A stretch of 64,000 bases of DNA from positions 620,001 to 684,000 of the forward strand of contig NW_015622545.1 in assembly GCF_000835495.1 (NCBI RefSeq), read 5' to 3'. Source of the DNA: Cladophialophora immunda. Its lineage: Eukaryota > Ascomycota > Eurotiomycetes > Chaetothyriales > Herpotrichiellaceae. Below, piece by piece: positions 57,101-64,000 of this stretch. Positions within the stretch are counted from its first letter, which is position 1, and each line of letters begins with the position of its first letter. Made by a program: the position numbers and the translations under genes. Under the pieces are notes generated by a model that was given only the letters and a program-made list of their open reading frames with translations, made no database searches and was not told the DNA's origin.

Positions 57101-60100
57101 TTGAAGATGGCTTGCATCTTCCCAAACTTGACTCCGAACTCCATGATCTTCCGGAACGGCTCTTCCAGGAAGTTGACTTTGATGGAACCTGATCGAAGAT
57201 AGATTCCTGAATCATATCCAGGGTAGTCCTTGCGGGAAGAGTCGAAGGTCTGGTATTTGAAATCTGCCAGATCATCTCCTTCAATGGCAATCAACCGGCG
57301 CAGTGGTGAGTCTTCAGGTGCACCCTGGTTGATATCGTCGACTAGCGACAGACTCCCTAATCTCGCCTTGACCTGCATTGTGCCTGCGTCCAGGAAGACT
57401 CCAACGTCACCAGAGTTCAATGACAGTGTCGCAAGACGCACACCATCGTTGTTCAAAATAAGCGCAATGCTGGTCAACTGGGCTTTGATTCTAATCTTGT
57501 CTGCCTGCGGCTTTGTCGGTTGAGGATCTTTGGCTCCCTCGTCCGGGTCGTCCGGATCTTCGTGCACCGGCTGTTGATCCCCAGGATTGGTGAATGTTGT
57601 AAGGACAAAATCCAGCAGGGTCAGAAGCGTCCTTCTCGTGACAATTATGTTGATGGTAGACACGGCGACGTCAAGATTGGTGGCGATACCCTCGTAAGTA
57701 GATTGGAATTCTGGCGATTCAGGATTGACCTTGACAAATTTGACGTTGAGCAAATCCTTTCCTTCTTCTGCGTTGAAGCCTTTAGAAGATATTATCTGCT
57801 TGAATTCGGGTAGGGGTTCCTGTTCAATGTGGTCGTCGACGCTGAGTGATCGCAGTAGCACTTCAGCCACCATATCGTAGGGCCGAAGGTAGAAGTCGAA
57901 ATAGAAGCGCTCCGCCACGAGTTCCACCAACAGCTGGTCCGGCTTCTTGCCGTCCGGATCTGCCCTGTACAATGAAGCCTGCAATTTTTCGACCGTGAAG
58001 TTGATTTCAAAATTGCGCTGGTGTATGTTGGCAGGTGTCTCGGGCTTCTTCGGCCGGTCCTTTTCGGGAGAAGCATCTTCTGAATCTGAATCGTGTTCAA
58101 TGATAGGCATATCTTTGGCTTCGAGCAGTTGTACGGATTTCCTCTTTGATCCTGGGTCCTCGCTGGCTTTTTGAGGCCGCGACTCAGCAGCATTGCCGTT
58201 TGCTTCCGTTGCTGGACTGTCAAATTTTGGCACCGCAACCTCTATGAGCCTCATAAGATTTTTGTATTTCTTGTCTGATATGGAGGCGTGGAGAACAGGC
58301 AGCGTGCCGGAAATGCGAACCTTTGTGATGTCTGGTGCTTTCGGTATAATGGAGTTTTCCAGGAGGAAGGCCATGTTTATGCGGTCGATGATGTGCATGT
58401 TCTGTGAGTCGTCTTCTGCTTCGAGCTGCGCCCTCGTCTCTTCGATGCCCGGTCCAATCAATACCTGTGTTGATTCGAGCTTCAAGTGGAACTTGTCATA
58501 CATCAAGCCCTCGAGTTGTCTGTAATCTTCTTCGGTATATTTCTGCTTTTGCTTCCCGTGAATATCCCGCATTGTCTCCTTGTCCACGAGTTCGCTGTTG
58601 ACGCTGACATGACCAGCATCAAGGATCATGCAGAGGGTGCTCTTTTCTGTGATGCTCTCAGGAATGATGAATATGGGTGCGTGGATGTCCAGATTTGCAT
58701 TGATGGTTTTGTGCTCTTCCAAAGCAAACTCAAGGCCTGCGCGCGTTTGCTGACGAATCTCTTCCACCGTTGCACCTGCAGTCTCGAGCAGAGCGCCAAT
58801 GGATTCCATTTGGCGTTCCGGAGGCTTGAAAAACTTGACGATCTCGACCACGAACTTGGGATTATGGATGAACTCAAGACTTTTGAGTTTCAGATCGACT
58901 TTTGTGTCGGCGCTTTCATCGAGGGGATTGTTTTCGAACACAAGGTGGAATAAGCTGTCTTCTTCCTGCTCTTCTTTCTCGCCGGTCGCATCTTCTGCCT
59001 CTGTTTCGTCGTCCAAGCTTTCATTGTCATCATGTTTCACTTCATCTTTGGGCTGATTTTCGACCCCTTTGACCTTGACGATCTGTGGGAACAGCGTGCC
59101 CTCTGTCGTACCGTCGTAGACACGAAAGCCACCTAGTGCGAGTTCAGCCAAGAAAGAGTCAGGTCGTTGAAGTGCCTTTGCCCTAAAGTTGTCGAAGACC
59201 AGTTTGAGAACCTCTCTCTCTTGACCATGAGGGTCTCGTTTCAAGGTGAAGCTTCCGGTTCTGAGACTCGATTCCACCTCGAGTTTGACACTCTCTCTGG
59301 GCAGATCGACACTCTCGGCGATTGCCTTTTTCTCGTCCCAGTCAATGGCATCGTAGAGCTCCTTGCGCTGTTGTTCAGTCATGCCGGCCTCTTCGTCGTC
59401 ATCTGGAGTCTGTTCAGCCTTGGCGCCCCAGATCCAAGCTGACCATGTCTGCTTTTGCGGGGGCTGCTTGACACCGACATTCTCCTTCCGCAACTGGGTA
59501 CGAGCAAGCGACCGCCAGAATCGTAGATCTTCATAGCTCAGATCATGCTCCAGCTGGGTCATTTCCTTTGTTTCTTCCTCGGTGAACTTTTGCTCCTTCT
59601 TCTTTTTCTTGAAGAGTTCAATGTATCTGCGTCGGGTGTCCCTGCGTTCCTTGAAATACTCCCAAGTCCACTTCCTGTTCCGCTCATGGATCTTGGTCAG
59701 AACGGCGTTTCCGGCGAACTTAAGCCAGGCTCGGGGGTTCTCCTTTGGGCTCTCCTTTGGCGCGTCCTTCTTGTACTCATGATGGCGGACGAAGTAGTGC
59801 ATCAGGTCCACAAGCATCAGCGCATCACGGTATTGGTCGTCGTCGATGATGAATCCGAGCTCCTGGAAAAGCAGACGCGCTTTGGTCTTTGGTTTGTCTG
59901 TCCGACCCGTCTTGTCCATCTCAATCCCAGCCCGACCGCTGACGGGCTTCAGCAGATATTGTGAGTGGCCAGTATCCTCTATGCCTTCTCGGAAGCGGCG
60001 TATCAGTTCGTCCTTGTCAATTTCTTGTGCCTCAGCGCCAACATCACCGCCTTTGCCAGTGCCAAAAAGATCTGCGTCACTGTTCCAATAGAGAGCCAGC

Positions 60101-60732
60101 GAGTTCAAAACCGCCAATTTATGAGTGGTTCCTGAGGTGGATTGGATAAAGGTTGGCTGCCAGTCAGCATCGGTTGAGACGGCGCTCATTTCCTTGAGTG
60201 TGAGGCCCACAGCGAACGGGTGGCCAGGCGTTGCGATGGAGTCTTCATATCGGATGTGGACGTTTTTGATGCTGACCTGAAGGTTGTCGACGATGGCTGT
60301 GACAAAGCTCTGAGTGAAACTTTGACTCTTCTGCTGTTCTTCTGGGCTCATGGACTCGGTGTTGCGCTCCTTGAGCAGCTCGGCACTCTCCAGCTTTTCC
60401 AGCTTCACGGCCACCGCCCGCCTGTCCTCCTCCTCAGCGTCGTAGTCGTCTTCCTCTTTGGGCGCCGCGAGCAGAAAGACGTCTTCGATGTTGACTTTGA
60501 CGGGCTTTCCTCTCAGGTTGGACCATGGTATTGACAAGGTCAATTCACCCAAGTGGCCTTCTACCACATTGATTGGCAAGTGCAGTTGATCAAGGGCTTC
60601 TCTCCTGAGCGCGAGATTGCGCAGCTTCACATCGCCCGACCAGATGCCTACGTTGAGCTGCTTGGGGTCGAAATTCTTGACGTACATGCCCAAGAATCGA
60701 TTGAGCAGATTGGCAACTAGGCTTTCCAACAT
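51124..60732 (-). CDS. VPS13: VPS13, bridge-type lipid transfer protein
   Basis: Orthologue of yeast Vps13, which moves phospholipids between membranes at contact sites (vacuole, mitochondria, endosome, prospore). I read exon 60732-51228, an intron 51165-51227 (GTAAGT..CCAG) and a 41-base last exon 51124-51164, giving 3181 aa, the usual length. Residues 1-115 are the chorein domain (MLESLVANLLNRFLGMYVKN). The hydrophobic-groove repeats follow. A Lys/Ser-rich disordered insert lies near 1720-1777. The VAB/SHR-BD adaptor region is at about 1900-2500 (IRNYTGFDLSVW, FRSPLLVENKTQIPIEVGVY). The APT1-like part is near 2620-2700 and the ATG2-C region near 2885-2960 (FYEPYQGLVMTDRPQELG). A PH-like C-terminus ends with the spliced tail AVNAFNDKYNAK. 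Without that splice the frame runs on into intron sequence and ends FLTPERRQR, which is not a VPS13 tail. Confidence 0.95.
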
Positions 60733-61596
60733 CTTGGGCGAGTTGGCCGTTACCCAGGCCGGGATGAACTAGGAGTCTTATCTGTACAAACGGGACATGT
60801 GGTATGGATGAGATCCTTTGTTGGTGATGATGCAGAAAGGCAGAGAAGGAACCAGGACAACAGAGTTCAGGAGTTCTCCAGGTCTTCGGGCAATTGCGAA
60901 GTTGAAAATATGGCACAGCCACTCAACTGTGGCGGGGCAGACCAAGTTGTACCAGAAGGCGAAGGGGACAATTCAATGCTAGCACCCAAAGAACGAGCTC
61001 GGACGCCGGGCTGCAGCAAAACCCAAAGTGAAGCAAAGGAGGGACTGGAATTCTGCTCTCGCGGCTCTTCTTCAGCTTGATGCAATGATTGCTGGTGGAA
61101 GAATGTGAAGAGACTGAGTCGGGGAACTTGAATGATGGATGAACTGGCTGCGCCTGGCGATTCATTACGTCAGAGGAGTGGCAAGCGCAGGCTGGAGACA
61201 CGCGACGATGGCGGCACGCTGGTGGCACGGGGATCATGCCTAGGTACCTCGCAGATAGCTATCTGTGTAGATACTCGTGGGTACACTCTTTCGTGAGTCC
61301 CAAATAAACACTGCACCATCGTCACAGTACCGCTGGCTGTCACCGCTGTCACCACCTGTACCATTGGCGCCGAGAAGAAGAGGTCGACCTCATCGTCCGA
61401 CTCCCGGCTCCATTCGCTCAACTGTGCGACACTTGCGCTTGAAGCCCTTTGTTTTCTCATCTTGTCACTCACTCTTTCACTTGCTACTACGGTGCAATCC
61501 CGTCGCTCATTTCAGCTCGATTTCCCTCAATTCTCCCTCACCTACCCCTCACCGCTACCGACGATGAGGCGGCGACGCCTTCAATAGCCTGCAGAT
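60733..61596. promoter_or_regulatory. Shared VPS13-APN2 divergent promoter region
   Basis: 864 bases between two divergent starts with no gene of its own. C/T-rich leader sequence precedes the APN2 ATG (about 61450-61560). I see no clear TATA box for either gene. Confidence 0.5.
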
Positions 61597-63458
61597 ATGG
61601 GGATTCGCATCACCACGTGGAATGTCAATGGTATACGAAACCCATTTGGATACCAACCATGGAGAGACAAGAGGACGTTTGAGGGCATGTTTGACATTCT
61701 CGAGGCGGACATGGTCATCTTTCAAGAAACCAAAATTCAGAGGAAAGATCTCCGCGACGACATGGTGTTGGTACCGGGCTGGGACAACTACTGGAGTCTG
61801 CCTAAGCACAAGAAAGGTTGCGGCTTACCGTTTCTGTTGCTTCGGCCACGCTGACATTCTCAGGATACTCTGGCGTGGTCATTTACACGCGCAATGCGAC
61901 CTGCGCCCCCATCAGAGCCGAAGAAGGCATCACCGGCATTCTGACCCCTCCGAATTCCTCTACCAGTTTCCGAGACCTACCCGACGAGGAACAAATTGGA
62001 GGATATCCAAACGCTGAGCAGTTGTCCGAGGCAGACTATGACCCGGCCACTCTCGACTCCGAGGGAAGATGTGTCATTCTCGAATTTCCCGCCTTTGTCC
62101 TAATCGGCACCTACTGTCCGGCCGAGCGCGACGAGACGCGAACTCACTATCGCACGAGCTATCTTCGTGTCCTCGACGCACGAATACGAAACCTCGTGAA
62201 AATGGGTAAGAGAGTGGTCTGGGCGGGCGATCTCAACATATCCAGGGAGGAGATTGACACTGCTGCAGCACAAGAGAGCATGCGAAAGAACGGGATTGAC
62301 CCAGTCCAGTGGATCTCCACCCCTGCACGGAAGATGTTCAACCAGCTGCTCGTCGGTGGCAAAGTCCACGGTGAGAGGGAAGAGGGGAGAGAGACACCCA
62401 TCATGTGGGATATCTGTCGGGCCTTCCACGAAGGTCGCAAAGGCATGTACACCTGCTGGGAGACTAAAGTCAATGCTCGACCAGGTAATTATGGATCAAG
62501 GATCGACTATGTGGTGTGCAGCCATGACATGAAAGACTGGTTCAGTGATGCGAACATCCAGGAAGGGCTGATGGGATCTGATCACTGCCCAGTCTACGCT
62601 GTGTTGAAGGATACTGTGTTCGCTGATGGTGTCGAGCGACACACGCTAGACATAGTCAACCCGCCGGGCATGTTCGTGAATGGCGTGCGCAAACAGGAGT
62701 GGAGCAACAAATGCTTGCTGCCCATGTCGGGTAAGCTGATACAAGAATTTGACAAGCGGCAAAGCATCCGGGACATGTTCACCCGGAAGCCATCGCTCCC
62801 CAAGGCGAAGAGCAGCATCGGCGACACAGACACCAATGGTGCAGCTGTGGATGCAGCTGTGACGATGGCGGCTGTCGCGGGTGCTGATGCCCCGACTCCT
62901 TCTGAAGCGGACGATTTTAGTGCCCTTACGAAAACAGCATCGAATGTCTCTACCAACATCAAAGGCATCAGCGGGAAGAGGTCAGGAAGGGCAACTGAAG
63001 CGCCGACAGCTGCGAAACGCAGCAAGACAGCACCTCAGGCGACCTCCAACGGCATTGGTAAGGGCCAGCAGAGTCTTAGAGGTTTCTTTGCCTCCAAATC
63101 ATCGACTGCTCCAGCTCCCAGAGTAGACGAACCTTTGATTGAAGCGAAAATCGAAAAAGCGCCCCAAGACCCGCCGATACCTAAAGCCGCTCCGTCGCTC
63201 GAAGACGAAGCCGCCAGTTTCTCCGCCAGGCAAACATGGGGTAAATTGTTCTCAAAGCCCGTGGCACCGAAATGCGAGCACGGCGAACCATGCAAAACCA
63301 TGCAGACCAAGAAACCGGGCGCTAATTGCGGAAGATCTTTCTGGATGTGCGCGCGACCACTGGGTCCCAGCGGAAAGCAGGAGAAAGGGACTCAATGGAG
63401 GTGTAATACCTTTATCTGGGCTAGCGATTGGGACGCACATGCTGCTGAGCCGGGCTAA
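61597..63458 (+). CDS. APN2: AP endonuclease 2 (APN2)
   Basis: Class II AP endonuclease of the exonuclease III family, a nuclear base-excision-repair enzyme that cuts at abasic sites and trims 3' blocks. Two exons, 61597-61816 and 61864-63458, joined across a 47-base intron (GTTGCG..CAG) that restores HKKGYSGVVIYTR; 604 aa. Catalytic motifs are TTWNVNGIR near residue 6, the metal-binding Glu in FQETK near 44, AGDLNI, SRIDYV, and the His of GSDHCPV. The C-terminal third is linker, then QQSLRGFF near 475, which fits a PCNA-interacting box, then a zf-GRF zinc finger at about 544-600 (CEHGEPCKTM, a later NCGRSFWMC, then WRCNTFIW). Those two C-terminal modules separate Apn2/APEX2 from Apn1/APEX1 types. 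It is divergent from VPS13. Confidence 0.95.
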
Positions 63459-64000
63459 GTCAAGAAGCGAGTGTTATTACTACACACCTCGCGCCGCTAC
63501 GATCTTTCACAAGTCCCATCTCGGCATTGACTCAATTTTGGGCGATTCCACAAGGCTTACCGTCCCCTTTCGGACCACAAAGAAATCGTTCGAAGGAGAT
63601 TGATCTAAACAATGTGGTCCATAGAGAGTAGAAGATCTGGCATCCACCGGCATCGGCGGAGAGAAGCGATTCAGCAACTTGGGCAAGACCTCTCGACTCG
63701 GTGTCGAGTGCAAGAGGGGGAATAGTGCGGGCTTCCAGCAAGCGGATTGCCACATTCTGCCCATCGCGGTTCCTCTAGCGCTGGGAGGGATGAGAATGAT
63801 AGATTCGACGCAAACAGGGATATTGGGCTGGTAGCAGGTGGCGGGACTTCCTCTGAGTCGACATGCTTTCGCGCCATCGAAGAGGTGAATGCCGAAGGGA
63901 GATGGCGCAAGACAGTCAGCCTTTCATGTTGTGACGAGGAGCATAGTGACTGTGTACACAATGCAATATTTCCGTCCACCCGTGACACTGCTTGAGATGC
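63459..64000. other. Region downstream of APN2 to the window end
   Basis: No supported gene. I see neither an HMG-box nor an alpha-box frame, nor a COX13-like frame. Frames on the minus strand are low-complexity. Confidence 0.45.

Noticed and set aside
1..64000. CRISPR arrays, bacterial operons, riboswitches, rRNA genes
   Set aside because: The window is fungal nuclear DNA and no such structure was seen; the only regular array is the 126-bp coding repeat of the NLR.

Overview
The window is nuclear DNA of a filamentous ascomycete (Pezizomycotina). Introns are short (about 47-63 bases, GT..AG). The gene families are fungal: a HET-NB-ARC-TPR receptor, a YAT-family amino acid permease, and fungus-only families of unknown function. 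Several broken genes carry only TAG and TAA stops at positions where related proteins have Trp or Gln, which is the CpA-to-TpA footprint of repeat-induced point mutation (RIP). I cannot fix the class or species. There is one scaffold gap of 100 N at 10630-10729.

Left third (1-24 kb), accessory DNA. It starts with a three-exon hormone-sensitive-lipase-like esterase. A truncated short-chain dehydrogenase relic, an aminoglycoside-phosphotransferase-fold kinase and a small fungal-specific protein follow. The main structure is at 8.76-19.26 kb. A casein-kinase-I-like pseudogene on the minus strand is split into a C-terminal half (8762-9546) and an N-terminal half (18846-19258). About 9.3 kb bounded by perfect 43-bp terminal inverted repeats, with TA on each side, separates them. 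The insert carries an apparently intact NLR gene with near-identical 126-bp TPR repeats, a broken Tc1/mariner DD34E transposase, and a RIP-riddled pseudogene. Next come a broken gene of a DUF7924-like fungal family and a two-exon gene of unknown function.

Middle (24-46 kb), gene-poor. Supported features are a probable two-exon gene with two TAA stops (28.7-29.5 kb), an unresolved gene (32.6-33.9 kb), a single-exon zinc-binding ester hydrolase of the C11orf54/DUF1907 family (34.2-35.3 kb) and a decayed fungal membrane-protein gene (42.8-44.0 kb). Long stretches between them show no coding sequence I can support.

Right end (46-64 kb), conserved core. It holds a DIP5-like amino acid permease, a coiled-coil protein of unknown function, the lipid-transfer protein VPS13 (with a small last exon), and, divergent from it, the DNA-repair nuclease APN2 with PCNA-binding and zf-GRF motifs. 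APN2 commonly borders the mating-type locus in Pezizomycotina, so that locus may lie just outside the window.
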